NCBI GenBank assembly: GCA_024681875.1
Contig: JAILAA010000034.1
Span: 8,794 to 72,793 of the forward strand
Direction: 5' to 3'
Length of the DNA stretch: 64,000 nt
From: Prevotella sp.
GTDB lineage: Bacteria; Bacteroidota; Bacteroidia; Bacteroidales; Bacteroidaceae
The position numbers and the translations under genes are program-made. A model generated the notes under the pieces. It saw only the letters and a program-made list of their open reading frames with translations, was not told where the DNA came from and did no database searches. Positions 1-8,247 of the stretch are shown here, one piece after another (positions within the stretch are counted from its first letter, which is position 1; the number at the start of each line of letters is the position of its first letter).

Positions 1-112
1 CCGGTTCATCTACACTTTGGAACGCCTTGACGATGGCGTTCATAATTTTGTCGAGCGAGAAGGCATCTTTTGATCCGTCTCTTTTTGTGATGGTAAAGTT
101 TTTGATTTCCAT
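1..112 (-). CDS. Ribonucleotide reductase large subunit, N-terminal ATP-cone (partial, 3' end outside window)
   Basis: Only the first 37 codons are in the window; the gene reads off the left edge. The start is the ATG at 112 (minus strand). The translated N-terminus contains TKRDGSKDAFSLDKI followed by MNAIVKAFQSV, which matches the ATP-cone domain that starts ribonucleotide reductase large chains and senses dATP/ATP. The class (aerobic diphosphate or anaerobic triphosphate reductase) cannot be decided from this fragment; NrdR-type regulators also carry an ATP-cone but not at the extreme N-terminus. A strong promoter lies about 120 bp upstream, leaving a leader of roughly 115 nt. Confidence 0.7.
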   Translation of the reverse strand, partial: MEIKNFTITKRDGSKDAFSLDKIMNAIVKAFQSVDEP

Positions 113-233
113 TATATTGTTGGTTCTTAGCATGTTGTCGGTTTCTGACTTGAGGTTTTGTTCTCCGTTTTGGAAAACTTTTTCATTTTTGTCGGAGAAG
201 AAGTTTTCCGTTTTGGTGAACGCGATTCGGGTG

Positions 234-264
234 CAAAGGTAATACAATTTCGCAAAAGGTACAA
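234..264 (-). promoter_or_regulatory. Bacteroidota-type promoter for the reductase gene
   Basis: On the minus strand TTG (264-262), a 20-bp spacer and TACCTTTG (241-234) match the -33/-7 consensus of the phylum's housekeeping sigma factor. It points at the gene starting at 112. Confidence 0.7.
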
Positions 265-380
265 CTTTTCTTTCTGATTTTTTTTATTTTTTTTCGGCCA
301 AATGTTGGCACTGCACCTTCCGTCGTTTCTTCCGTCGAAGGTACTTTCGCTTGGAAGAGCAAAGAAAAACCGAGTTTTCC

Positions 381-411
381 TTTGCTTTTCTCTCTCTAAT
401 TCGTACCTTTG
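381..411 (+). promoter_or_regulatory. Bacteroidota-type promoter of the PBP4 gene, almost on the start codon
   Basis: TTTG (381-384), 19-bp spacer and TACCTTTG (404-411). The start codon at 417 lies only 5 nt after the box, so the transcript should be leaderless or nearly so. Confidence 0.75.
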
Positions 412-416
412 CACCG

Positions 417-1688
417 ATGAAACAGTTATTTCCCTTTCTGATGCTATTGTTGTCGGTTGCCGCCATAGGTCAGCCGGACAGCAGTGCTGTGCAGCCGATG
501 ATGTCTGAGGTGGATGTGCAGATGTCTGAGGTGGATGTGCAGATGACTGATAACGTGTCCATGCCCGTGCGCGACTATCGAGAGCTACTCTGTGCCCGCT
601 TGGACACTCTTATGTGCGACACGCTGTTGGAGACTACGCAGTTGGGACTGATGGTGTGGGACTTGACCTCCGATTCGCTGCTCTATCAGCACAACGCCCG
701 CCAACTGATGCGTCCCGCGTCGACCATGAAGCTGTTGACAGCCATTACCGCTCTCGACCGCCTTGGCGGTGGTCACCACTTTACCACTACATTATATTAT
801 AAGGGTTCCATCGTGCAGGGTCAGCTGCGTGGCGACCTCTTCTGTGTGGGCGGCATGGATCCGATGTTCGATGCCAGCGACATGAAAGCACTGGCGATGG
901 CTGTACGTGTCAAGGGCATTACCAGCATTCGCGGCCGTTTGGTGTGCGATTACTCGATGAAGGATACTGACAAGTGGGGTGAGGGCTGGTGCTGGGATGA
1001 CAAGAATCCTACGTTGTCGTCGCTGCTTGTCGACGGTTCACCGCTGTTCTCCGCAGCGCTCTTGCGCGAGTTGCGTTCTGTCGGTGTGTCCACCGGTGGT
1101 GTCACCACAGCCTCGGGCAAAGTGCCGTCCGACGCCACAGCACTGTCGACGCGCTGGCATACGCTCGACGATGTGTTGCAACAGATGATGAAGGAAAGCG
1201 ACAATCTTTTTGCAGAGTCCGTCTACTACCAGATAGCGGCCAGTAACGGTCATCGTCCTGCCCAGGCGCGTGATGCACAGAAGATTGAGCGTGAACTGAT
1301 GACCCGGGCCGGTTTGCGCGGCGACGACTATCGTTTGGCCGACGGTAGCGGTCTGTCACTCTACAACTATCTTTCGGCTGAAGCCGAGGTGATGCTGTTG
1401 CGTTACGCATGGCAGCGTTCTGCCGTTTACGAGCATCTCCTGCCGTCGTTACCCATTGCCGGTGTCGACGGCACGCTGAAAAAACGCATGACCGACGATG
1501 AGGCTGCTTGTGGCAATGTCATGGCAAAGACGGGCACCGTCACCGGCATTTCCGCCCTTGCGGGCTATCTCACGGCTCCTGACGGCCACCGACTAGCCTT
1601 CAGCATCATCAACCAGGGCGTGCGCCGTGCTTCTGACGGACGCCAGTTTCAGGACCGCCTCTGCCATATTCTTTGTTCCGCGCAGTGA
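417..1688 (+). CDS. dacB: D-alanyl-D-alanine carboxypeptidase/endopeptidase, PBP4 (peptidase S13) family
   Basis: The enzyme trims or cleaves peptidoglycan cross-links in the periplasm. The protein has 423 residues and starts with a signal peptide (MKQLFPFLMLLLSVAAIGQ). The three penicillin-binding motifs are present: STMK at 102-105 (catalytic Ser and Lys), SDN at 261-263 and KTG at 371-373; DGSGLSLYN near 309-317 is typical of the family. I chose the ATG at 417 because it begins the signal peptide; an in-frame TTG at 351 lies upstream of the promoter. A 21-bp tandem duplication codes MSEVDVQ twice just after the signal peptide (residues 29-42), outside the catalytic core. The gene stands alone, divergent from the reductase gene and convergent with the GH36 gene. 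Confidence 0.9.
   Translation: MKQLFPFLMLLLSVAAIGQPDSSAVQPMMSEVDVQMSEVDVQMTDNVSMPVRDYRELLCARLDTLMCDTLLETTQLGLMVWDLTSDSLLYQHNARQLMRPASTMKLLTAITALDRLGGGHHFTTTLYYKGSIVQGQLRGDLFCVGGMDPMFDASDMKALAMAVRVKGITSIRGRLVCDYSMKDTDKWGEGWCWDDKNPTLSSLLVDGSPLFSAALLRELRSVGVSTGGVTTASGKVPSDATALSTRWHTLDDVLQQMMKESDNLFAESVYYQIAASNGHRPAQARDAQKIERELMTRAGLRGDDYRLADGSGLSLYNYLSAEAEVMLLRYAWQRSAVYEHLLPSLPIAGVDGTLKKRMTDDEAACGNVMAKTGTVTGISALAGYLTAPDGHRLAFSIINQGVRRASDGRQFQDRLCHILCSAQ
501..542 (+). repeat. 21-bp tandem duplication in dacB
   Basis: Two identical 21-bp units (501-521, 522-542), each coding MSEVDVQ, with a degraded third start (MTDNV). The length is a multiple of 3, so copy number can change without a frameshift. 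Confidence 0.9.
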
Positions 1689-1705
1689 GGCGCGTCGTCC
1701 TGGCG

Positions 1706-3982
1706 TTACTCGTTGAGCAGGAAGACGCGACTGGCGTATTCTTCCCATAGCGGTACTTCAATGCCTACTTCCATCAGGAAGCGGCCGGTGAAGCGCTTGC
1801 CGTTGAGTTGGCAGGGCTTCTGTCCCACACGCACGTTCTTCTCCGTTAGTGTATAAGTCTTGTCGGGATTGAGTCCGGCCAGGCGCAAGCGCGGCAGTGG
1901 CTGGTTATAGAAATTCTCAGTCTTGTAGACGAAGAGAACGGCCTCACCCCCAACCCCTCTCGCGGGGGAGAGTGGAGTGATTACTTCTTCCTCAGAATGT
2001 TCGCCTAAATTGTATTTACTCCCCTCTCCTTTGCGAGAGGGGGCGGGGGTGAGGCTGTACAGCGTTGCTGCCACGCCTTTGCGGTCATAGGGTGAGATGA
2101 GACGGTAGATGTCACCTGTCTGCACGATGGGACGCAGTTGCTTGTAGTCGGCGAAGCATGTTGTGCACTGCTGGCGTTCCTCGTCGGTCATCTGGCTGGG
2201 CTGCAGCTCAATGCCAAGGCGACCGCTCATAGCCACGTCGCAGCGGAACTTTACGGGGATGACGCGTCCGCCGGTATTCCAATACGGGCAGTGGTTGATG
2301 TGCGAGGCCATGGCGTTGGCAGGGAAGAAAAGGCTAGTGCCATACTGCATGTACACACGCTGCAGGGCGTCGGTGTTGTCAGACACCCAGAACTCGTCGA
2401 AGTAGGGTAGGAGCCCGTAGTTCGCGCGGCCGCCGCCACTGGCGCAGTCCTGAATCACCAGGTCAGGATATTTGGCCCGAATGCGCTCCAGCGTCTTGAT
2501 CAGTCCCTTGTGGTAGTCTACGTTCAGGTTGTTCTGCTTCGTCTTGGGCAAATAGAGCGAGCCGTAGTTTTGTATCGGTGCGTTGGCGTCCCACTTGATA
2601 TAGGCAATCTCGGGATATTCCGTCATCAGGTTGTCGACGATGCTGAACACGAAGTCCTGCACCTTGGGATTGCACATGTCGAGCACCACCTGCGTGCCGC
2701 CGCGGCCTTGGCGCAGCTCGCGTCCCGGTCGCTGCAGCACCCAGTCGGGATGCTGCTCATAGAGCTCACTCACGGTGTTCGTCATCTCAGGCTCTATCCA
2801 GATGCCGAACTTGATTTTGCGCTGCTTGGCGGCGTCGGTGAGGGCCTTGATGCCGTTGGGCAGCTTGTTCTTGTCCACCACCCAGTCGCCGAGGCTCGAG
2901 TTGTCTACCTTGCGCGGATATTTGTCGCCAAACCAGCCGTCGTCCATCACGAAGAGCTCACCGCCGAAGGCTGCGATGTCGTCCATCATCTTGATGATTT
3001 TCTCCTCGGTGATGTCGAGATAGATGCCCTCCCACGAGTTCAGCAGGATGTCGCCCGTGTTCATGCCGCGGTGCAACCAGCCCTCGGTGCGTGCCCAGCG
3101 GTGGAAGATGCGGCTGACGCCGCTCATGCCTTCGTTGCTGTAGGCCAATGCCACGTGTGGGGTCTCAAACACCTCTTTCGGCTCCAGCACATATTCGCTG
3201 GCCGTGGGGTCGATGCCGGCATAGACGTGGTGCTCCTTGTGTAGAAGCGTATTGACACGCAGCTCAAAGTTGCCGCTCCAGCACAGAGCAAGACCGATGG
3301 TGCGTCCCGAGAGTTCCTGTGGCTTGCCGTCCAATGATATGAGCATCTCAGGCGCGTCGAGGTGCGAGTTGCGGGTACCGTCACTGTTGCGGATGGTCTT
3401 CATTCCCTGAGTCAGCGGCTCACTCGTCGGTTCGGTCTCTGCAGCCCAGTTGCCATGCAGGTGAGTGATCCAGGCATCGCTCTGACGCAGCACCAAATGG
3501 CCGCTGTCGAAGCGCTTCAGCGTGATGGCCTTCTTCTCCTGGTGCACCATCTCGGTCCAGGTCTCAATCATGTCCACGTTCTTGTAGGCCTTATAAAACA
3601 CCTTCACGGTGAAGGGCAGCAACTTGTCCTGCATCGTGAAGATGTGGACGACGGCTTTTCCGTCGTCATTCTTGCTATAGTCGGTGACGACCAGCTCCAG
3701 GTTCAGGTCTCCATCAGCGTGCTGCACCTGCAGGGCGGGTGTGTGCACGGCATCCACGGTGCCGAAGGCAGGAAGGGCGTGGAAGCTTAGGTCTGCACCA
3801 GCGTCGCGCAGCTGCTGCAGCGTGGCGCTCTTGTCGCCATAGTACGACTGTTGCAGGTCGCCGCCTTCCTTTGCGGTGAGCAGCATCTGCGTATTGGGGG
3901 TCTCGATGGTGACATCGCCCTGCCAGGCCATCAGCGGCAGCGACGAGAGGAGCATTGTGGCTCCGGCGATGATTCTTTTCAT
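1706..3982 (-). CDS. GH36 alpha-galactosidase, secreted
   Basis: Predicted to remove alpha-1,6-galactose from raffinose-type oligosaccharides or galactomannan. The start is the ATG at 3982, which begins a signal peptide (MKRIIAGATMLLSSLPLMAWQ); the open frame extends upstream but only across the promoter region, where a TATCTTTG box lies at 4027-4020. In the 758 residues, YIKWDAN (461-467) carries the GH36 nucleophile Asp465 and WVSDNTDA (532-539) the acid/base region; MDDGWF (346-351) and WIEPEM (395-400) are also family motifs. Residues about 643-681 are translated from a GC-rich palindromic insertion (1941-2055) that lies in the C-terminal beta domain without breaking the frame. It follows fructokinase, 112 bp downstream, so it may be co-transcribed or use its own promoter. 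In the fructan PUL it would allow raffinose/stachyose use together with GH32. Confidence 0.9.
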   Translation of the reverse strand: MKRIIAGATMLLSSLPLMAWQGDVTIETPNTQMLLTAKEGGDLQQSYYGDKSATLQQLRDAGADLSFHALPAFGTVDAVHTPALQVQHADGDLNLELVVTDYSKNDDGKAVVHIFTMQDKLLPFTVKVFYKAYKNVDMIETWTEMVHQEKKAITLKRFDSGHLVLRQSDAWITHLHGNWAAETEPTSEPLTQGMKTIRNSDGTRNSHLDAPEMLISLDGKPQELSGRTIGLALCWSGNFELRVNTLLHKEHHVYAGIDPTASEYVLEPKEVFETPHVALAYSNEGMSGVSRIFHRWARTEGWLHRGMNTGDILLNSWEGIYLDITEEKIIKMMDDIAAFGGELFVMDDGWFGDKYPRKVDNSSLGDWVVDKNKLPNGIKALTDAAKQRKIKFGIWIEPEMTNTVSELYEQHPDWVLQRPGRELRQGRGGTQVVLDMCNPKVQDFVFSIVDNLMTEYPEIAYIKWDANAPIQNYGSLYLPKTKQNNLNVDYHKGLIKTLERIRAKYPDLVIQDCASGGGRANYGLLPYFDEFWVSDNTDALQRVYMQYGTSLFFPANAMASHINHCPYWNTGGRVIPVKFRCDVAMSGRLGIELQPSQMTDEERQQCTTCFADYKQLRPIVQTGDIYRLISPYDRKGVAATLYSLTPAPSRKGEGSKYNLGEHSEEEVITPLSPARGVGGEAVLFVYKTENFYNQPLPRLRLAGLNPDKTYTLTEKNVRVGQKPCQLNGKRFTGRFLMEVGIEVPLWEEYASRVFLLNE
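1941..2055. repeat. Palindromic insertion element A1 inside the GH36 gene
   Basis: Two 44-bp arms (1941-1984 and 2012-2055) are inverted copies with 36 of 44 matching bases; each arm holds a smaller hairpin of the CCCCTCTC...GAGAGGGG type. The 27-bp middle differs from the other copy. The element is open on the minus strand and adds about 38 residues (TPAPSRKGEGSK ... TPLSPARGVGGEA). Confidence 0.85.
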
Positions 3983-4094
3983 GCGTTTGTTCTTTGGGTT
4001 AGTAAATGCTATCTGTCGGCAAAGATAGATATTTTTTTCTACTCCATGAAGTTTTTTGCGAAGAATCTGCCTTTTTGCCACCAAAAGAGCACAA

Positions 4095-4979
4095 TTATTT
4101 CAGCAGATGTTCGGGCAGCTTAGGCATGGCACCGTTCTGAGTGCAGACGTAAGCAGAGACCTGTACGGCCGTGCGATGGGCGTCAACTACCGACTTGCCG
4201 TTAAGGATAGAACCCACAAATGAGCCTGTGAACGAGTCGCCGGCGCCGACAGTATCAGCCACTTGAACCTTTGGTGTCTCTTGGAACGACATCTGGCCAG
4301 GAGTGAAGACATAGCTGCCGTTGGTGCCGCAGGTCAGCACAAGCATGTCGAGGTTATACTTGCCCAGGATGAGCCAGCACTTATTTTCAATGTCAAGGCC
4401 AGGATAGCCGAACATACGGCCGATGAGGACCAGCTCCTCGTCGTTGATTTTCAGGATGTTGCAACGCAGCAGCGACTCCTTGATGATTTCCTTCGTGTAG
4501 AACTGCTGACGCAGGTTGATGTCGAAGATTTTCAGACAGTCGTCAGGTGTAGCATCGAGGAACTTGTGGATGGTCTCGCGGCTGACCACGTTGCGCTGGG
4601 CCAGTGAGCCGAAGCACACGGCACGGCAGTTGCGGGCAATCTGCTTGATGTCGTCGTCGAAGGGAATGTTGTCCCATGCCACGTTCTCCTTGATGTCGTA
4701 GGTGGGGATGCCCTGCTCGTCGAGCTGCACCTGTACGGTGCCAGTGGGATAGGGTACCTGCGGCATCAGGTCGTTGAGGTCGTGGTCGAGCAACGCCTTG
4801 AGCGTTTCATCACCCAGTTTGTCGTCACCCACAGCGCTGATGGCAAGGGTGTTGTCGCTGCCCAGGAACTGTCCTGCATGATAGGCGAAATTGGCAGGGG
4901 CACCGCCCAGTTTCTTACCTTCGGGGAGTACGTCCCACAGGACTTCGCCGAGTCCTACTACGTAACGTTTTGATTCCAT
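4095..4979 (-). CDS. PfkB-family sugar kinase, probably fructokinase
   Basis: Likely phosphorylates fructose released by the GH32 enzymes and imported by the neighbouring MFS carrier. The 294-residue protein starts GLGEVLWDVLPEGKKLGGAPANF (residues 9-31) and ends with the PfkB signature DTVGAGDSFTGSF (about 242-254), where GAGD includes the catalytic Asp. Length is normal for the family. The start is the ATG at 4979, 12 nt after the stop of the MFS gene, which suggests one operon. Substrate is inferred from context; ribokinase-type family members with other substrates look alike. Confidence 0.85.
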   Translation of the reverse strand: MESKRYVVGLGEVLWDVLPEGKKLGGAPANFAYHAGQFLGSDNTLAISAVGDDKLGDETLKALLDHDLNDLMPQVPYPTGTVQVQLDEQGIPTYDIKENVAWDNIPFDDDIKQIARNCRAVCFGSLAQRNVVSRETIHKFLDATPDDCLKIFDINLRQQFYTKEIIKESLLRCNILKINDEELVLIGRMFGYPGLDIENKCWLILGKYNLDMLVLTCGTNGSYVFTPGQMSFQETPKVQVADTVGAGDSFTGSFVGSILNGKSVVDAHRTAVQVSAYVCTQNGAMPKLPEHLLK

Positions 4980-4991
4980 GTTATGATGAAT

Positions 4992-6224
4992 TTAGATTTC
5001 TTGATTCTTAACTCTTAACTCTCTTATATACGTGAAGAGATAAAGGACGCCAACGGCCATGACCAGCACGGCTCCTATCTGTCCGATGGCATCGCTGGCA
5101 AAGCCCATGAGCAGCGGGAAGATGGTGCCGCCGAAGAGACCCATGATCATCAGGCCACTCACCTCGTTCTGCTTGTCGGGCATGGCGGTGAGGGCTTGTG
5201 CGAAGCACATGGAGAACACGTTGCTGTTGCCATAGCCTACGAGGGCGATGCCTGCGTAGAGCAGCACCTTCGTGTCGCCCACGCCCATCAGCAGCATTGC
5301 TGCGGCCATCATAACTACCGAAATGATGAAGAAGGTGCGTGTCTTCAGCACTCTGAGGAAATAGGAGCCAGTCAGGCAGCCCACGGTACGGAAGATGAAA
5401 TAGAGCGAGGTGGCAAATCCGGCATCTTCGAGCGTCATTCCCGTGCGCTCCATCAGTAGCTTGGGGGCCGTGGTGTTGGTACCCACGTCGATGCCCACAT
5501 GGCACATGATGCCGAGGAACGAGAGCAGCACGACAGGTACGCCCAACAGTCGGAAACAGTCGGCAAACTGCTTGCCCACAGAGGGCATCTTCTCAACACT
5601 CTTCTGTTCTTCATGAATAGGAGTAGACCAGAGCAGCAGGGTGGCTGCAACGCTGATGACGAAATAGACGGCAAACAGCACGCGCCAGTCAAGGCCGAAG
5701 GTGGGAATCAGCGCCTTGTAGCCCCAGCCGGCAATGAGCGGAGCCATAAACGAGGCAATGGCCTTGATGAACTGTCCGAACGTGAGCTGCGAGGCCAGGT
5801 TTTCGCCTCCGCTCACCAGAGCCATCAGCGGGTTGAGCGAGGTCTGCATCAGCGTGTTGCCAATGCCGAGCAGCGAGAAGGCTATCAGCATGATGGGGAA
5901 GCTGTTGCCGAAGACAGGCAGCAGTAGCGAGAGGGCCGTGACAGCCAGCGAGAGTAGTACCGTCTTCTTCTTTCCAATCTTGTTCATCAGCACGCTAGTA
6001 GGCACGCTGAAGATGAGGAACCAGAAGAACACCAACGACGGCAACACGTTGGCCACACTGTCGGTCAGACCTTGTTCGGCTTTCACATAGTTGGATGCGG
6101 TGCCCACCAGGTCGACGAAGCCCATGCAAAAGAAGCAGAGCATCAGGGGCACAAGTACAAGTTTGGCCTCACCCCTGCCCCCTCTCCGACGGGAGAGGGG
6201 AGTAGTTACATTTTGCTGTGACAT
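4992..6224 (-). CDS. MFS sugar permease (FucP/GlcP type)
   Basis: Inner-membrane sugar:proton symporter, probably for fructose or the sugars released by the PUL enzymes. The 410 residues contain about 12 hydrophobic segments, beginning with LVLVPLMLCFFCMGFVDLVG, which resembles the first helix of fucose/glucose permeases. Residues 7-20 (TTPLSRRRGGRGEA) are translated from one arm of a palindromic element that spans the junction with the GH32 gene. The last residues (ELRVKNQEI) come from a 7-bp-period repeat. So both ends are repeat-derived while the transport core is intact. The start is the ATG at 6224; a start further in would have to be non-ATG. Confidence 0.85.
   Translation of the reverse strand: MSQQNVTTPLSRRRGGRGEAKLVLVPLMLCFFCMGFVDLVGTASNYVKAEQGLTDSVANVLPSLVFFWFLIFSVPTSVLMNKIGKKKTVLLSLAVTALSLLLPVFGNSFPIMLIAFSLLGIGNTLMQTSLNPLMALVSGGENLASQLTFGQFIKAIASFMAPLIAGWGYKALIPTFGLDWRVLFAVYFVISVAATLLLWSTPIHEEQKSVEKMPSVGKQFADCFRLLGVPVVLLSFLGIMCHVGIDVGTNTTAPKLLMERTGMTLEDAGFATSLYFIFRTVGCLTGSYFLRVLKTRTFFIISVVMMAAAMLLMGVGDTKVLLYAGIALVGYGNSNVFSMCFAQALTAMPDKQNEVSGLMIMGLFGGTIFPLLMGFASDAIGQIGAVLVMAVGVLYLFTYIRELRVKNQEI
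4998..5025. repeat. 7-bp-period repeat at the 3' end of the MFS gene
   Basis: Four successive heptamers of the TTCTTAA/CTCTTAA type, forming the last codons of the permease. Confidence 0.75.
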
Positions 6225-6305
6225 ATCAATTATACTTAATTTGGTTATTCAAAGGAAGAGTCTATTTACTCCCCTCTACCTTTGGAGAGGGGTTGGGGGT
6301 GAGGC
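6166..6305. repeat. Palindromic element A1 bridging GH32 and the MFS gene
   Basis: Arms 6166-6209 and 6262-6305 (44 bp each) match the arms of the element at 1941-2055 and are inverted to each other. The right arm codes the GH32 C-terminus (SLTPNPSPKVEGSK) and its TAG stop at 6264-6262. The left arm codes the MFS N-terminus after MSQQNV. The 52-bp middle contains the MFS start codon. Confidence 0.85.
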
Positions 6306-7974
6306 TGTAAATCGTTGCCTTTCCCCCCTTCACTTTCAGCATAGAATATGGCTCAGAGGGGAACACCAGGTTGGTCATGGCCATCTTGCCTTCTGCGTCG
6401 AAGGCCTCGATGCTGCAGCGGTCGATGAAGAGGCGCAGCTGCCTGACGGCACCGAAGGTCGGGGCCACCGTTACGCAGGGGAAGGACTCGCTGAAGCTCA
6501 CGTCGCCGCTCTTCGTGCGGTCCATGCTGAATGTCAGCTGCTGTGCATCGTAGTGCATCGTCACCTGCTCGCCCTTGGCGTTCGAAAGTGTGATGTCGGC
6601 CGAGCCCTTCACGTCGATGATAATCTCGCAGGCCTCCGTGGGCTGCTTCACCTTCTTGCCGCGCAGCGCCGTCACCTCCTTCGAGGGCGTGCTGGTGAGA
6701 TAGGTCTCGCCATTGACGGTCTTCAGGCCCAGGTCGCGCGGCAGACCATTAGCTGAGCGGAACTGCTTCGTAGGCACCTGATTGGCATACTGCCAGTTGC
6801 TCATCCAGGGCAGGGCGACGATGCGGCCTTCGGGAGAATTGTGGAAGGTGACGGTGGCATAGTGGTCCTTGCCGTAATCCATCCATTTCGTCTCCGAGGC
6901 GTTGTCCTCACACACAAACTGATGACCGTCGAACTGTCCCACGAAATACTGCGTGGCCGAGCCGCCGAAGGGACCGCCGGGATTGATGTTGAGCAGCAGT
7001 ACCCACTTGTCGCCGAAGCAGAGCATATCGGGGCACTCCCACACGCCATCGTGACAGCCGTAGGTACGGCCGAAGGAACTCTCATACTTCCACTCCTTCA
7101 GGTTGTCAGAGCTGTAGAACTGCACCTCCTGACCCACGGCCAGCACCACGATCCAGCGCTTTGTCTGCTCATGCCAGAACACCTTGGGGTCGCGGAAGTC
7201 GGGCGCATTATAAGTAATGACAGGGTTGCCGGCATATTTCGTGAAAGTCTTACCATTGTCACTGCTATAGGCGATGCTCTGCGTCTGAGCAGCACCGGCC
7301 GAGGTGTACATGGCGATGACGGCATTGCGGCCGAAGCCAGCAGTATTATCCTTGTCGACGATGGCGCTGCCCGAGAAAATGGCTCCCAGCCAGTCACCCT
7401 CAATAGCCAGCGGCTCTGCTTCCCAATGAATGAGGTCGCTCGACGTGGAGTGTCCCCATGTCATGTTCTCCCATTGCGAGCCGTAGGGGTTGTACTGGTA
7501 GTAAAGATGCCACACACCATCCTTGTAATACATCCCATTGGGGTCATTCATCCAGCCGTAGAGCGGCGTGTGGTGATACAGCGGACGGAATTTTTCACGG
7601 TTCGTTGTGTCGAACGTGTCGCTATATCTCATCTCTTTCCAGCACACGAAGTCCTTTACGGCACCCGTCGTACGTCGGTCGCCTTGGAAGGTGATGTCAA
7701 GCAGCTGTGCCTTGCCTATTTCAAAAGGCACGTAGTAGTCGGCCTTGTCCACGGCCAGGCGCACATTCAGCCGTTTCACCATGTCATTCTTACTGTCGAG
7801 GACGGCAATGTGCGCGTTCTCCTCTTTCTCCTGCACGGGCAACAGCAGATACTTCTTGCCCTGTTCCAGTCGCATCATGGCATGATTGTCGCCCAAAATC
7901 ATCGGCGTCTGTGCCTCCATCGTCGTGCCGGCCATCACTGCCATTAATGTCATCAACCATTTTTTCATGTTCAT
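6262..7974 (-). CDS. GH32 beta-fructosidase (levanase/inulinase/invertase type), secreted
   Basis: Hydrolyses beta-fructosidic bonds in sucrose, inulin or levan. The protein (570 residues from the ATG at 7974; 7968 is a second possible ATG) has a short signal peptide ending near MEAQ. The GH32 catalytic triad is complete: WMNDPNG at 141-147 (nucleophile Asp144), RDP at 261-263 and ECP at 313-315, followed by a C-terminal beta-sandwich. A domain of about 100 residues before the propeller (24-130) resembles the N-terminal module of some Bacteroides GH32 enzymes. The last 14 residues and the stop codon come from a palindromic element. It heads an operon with the MFS permease, fructokinase and perhaps GH36. 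A TAATTTTG box (8012-8005) lacks a good -33 element, and a long inverted repeat lies upstream, which fits activator-dependent control. Confidence 0.92.
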   Translation of the reverse strand: MNMKKWLMTLMAVMAGTTMEAQTPMILGDNHAMMRLEQGKKYLLLPVQEKEENAHIAVLDSKNDMVKRLNVRLAVDKADYYVPFEIGKAQLLDITFQGDRRTTGAVKDFVCWKEMRYSDTFDTTNREKFRPLYHHTPLYGWMNDPNGMYYKDGVWHLYYQYNPYGSQWENMTWGHSTSSDLIHWEAEPLAIEGDWLGAIFSGSAIVDKDNTAGFGRNAVIAMYTSAGAAQTQSIAYSSDNGKTFTKYAGNPVITYNAPDFRDPKVFWHEQTKRWIVVLAVGQEVQFYSSDNLKEWKYESSFGRTYGCHDGVWECPDMLCFGDKWVLLLNINPGGPFGGSATQYFVGQFDGHQFVCEDNASETKWMDYGKDHYATVTFHNSPEGRIVALPWMSNWQYANQVPTKQFRSANGLPRDLGLKTVNGETYLTSTPSKEVTALRGKKVKQPTEACEIIIDVKGSADITLSNAKGEQVTMHYDAQQLTFSMDRTKSGDVSFSESFPCVTVAPTFGAVRQLRLFIDRCSIEAFDAEGKMAMTNLVFPSEPYSMLKVKGGKATIYSLTPNPSPKVEGSK

Positions 7975-8062
7975 TTTGCTTTTAGTTATTTGAAATATCT
8001 GCTGCAAAATTACGTTTTTTCTCCTTTCCTCCCTATAACTTATGTTACAAACACTACAAAAA

Positions 8063-8099
8063 ATCGTTCATTGCAACATCTTTGTTAACAATGAACGAT
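8063..8099. promoter_or_regulatory. Inverted-repeat operator of the fructan regulon (GH32 promoter)
   Basis: ATCGTTCATTG (8063-8073) and its exact inverse CAATGAACGAT (8089-8099), 15 bp apart. The same 11-bp arms occur before susC at 17215-17273. Both lie upstream of a minus-strand -7 box without a proper -33 element. The distal half-site starts 77 bp from the end of the -7 box here and 78 bp before susC. Confidence 0.75.
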
Positions 8100-8214
8100 A
8101 ATTTGTGTGATTCTAAAAAGGGGTACGGCTCCCATATCCTCTGTGAGTCTGCACTCCCATCGGTGCAGGGGCGACTTTTTGTCAAGAGTCTCTTTTTCAG
8201 GAAGGCGCAGTGGC

Positions 8215-8240
8215 TTTGTCTTATTTTAAAATAAGACAAA
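8215..8240. terminator. Perfect 26-bp palindrome after the secreted-protein gene
   Basis: TTTGTCTTAT (8215-8224), TTTAAA centre and ATAAGACAAA (8231-8240) form a perfect palindrome 7 bp after the stop of the 8248-9150 gene. The place suggests a terminator or mRNA-end hairpin for the susC operon; no T-run follows on the minus strand, so a protein-binding site is also possible. Confidence 0.5.
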
Positions 8241-8247
8241 CTAACCC

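Noticed and set aside
2510..3244. 244-residue plus-strand open frame
   Set aside because: Antisense to GH36 and without any recognisable motif or promoter.
6841..7947. 368-residue plus-strand open frame
   Set aside because: It runs antisense through the GH32 gene, whose catalytic motifs are clear; long antisense frames are expected in GC-rich coding DNA with this codon use.
8054..8239. 61-residue minus-strand open frame after the PUL secreted protein
   Set aside because: It covers the palindrome and the regulon operator, has no start signal and no family resemblance.
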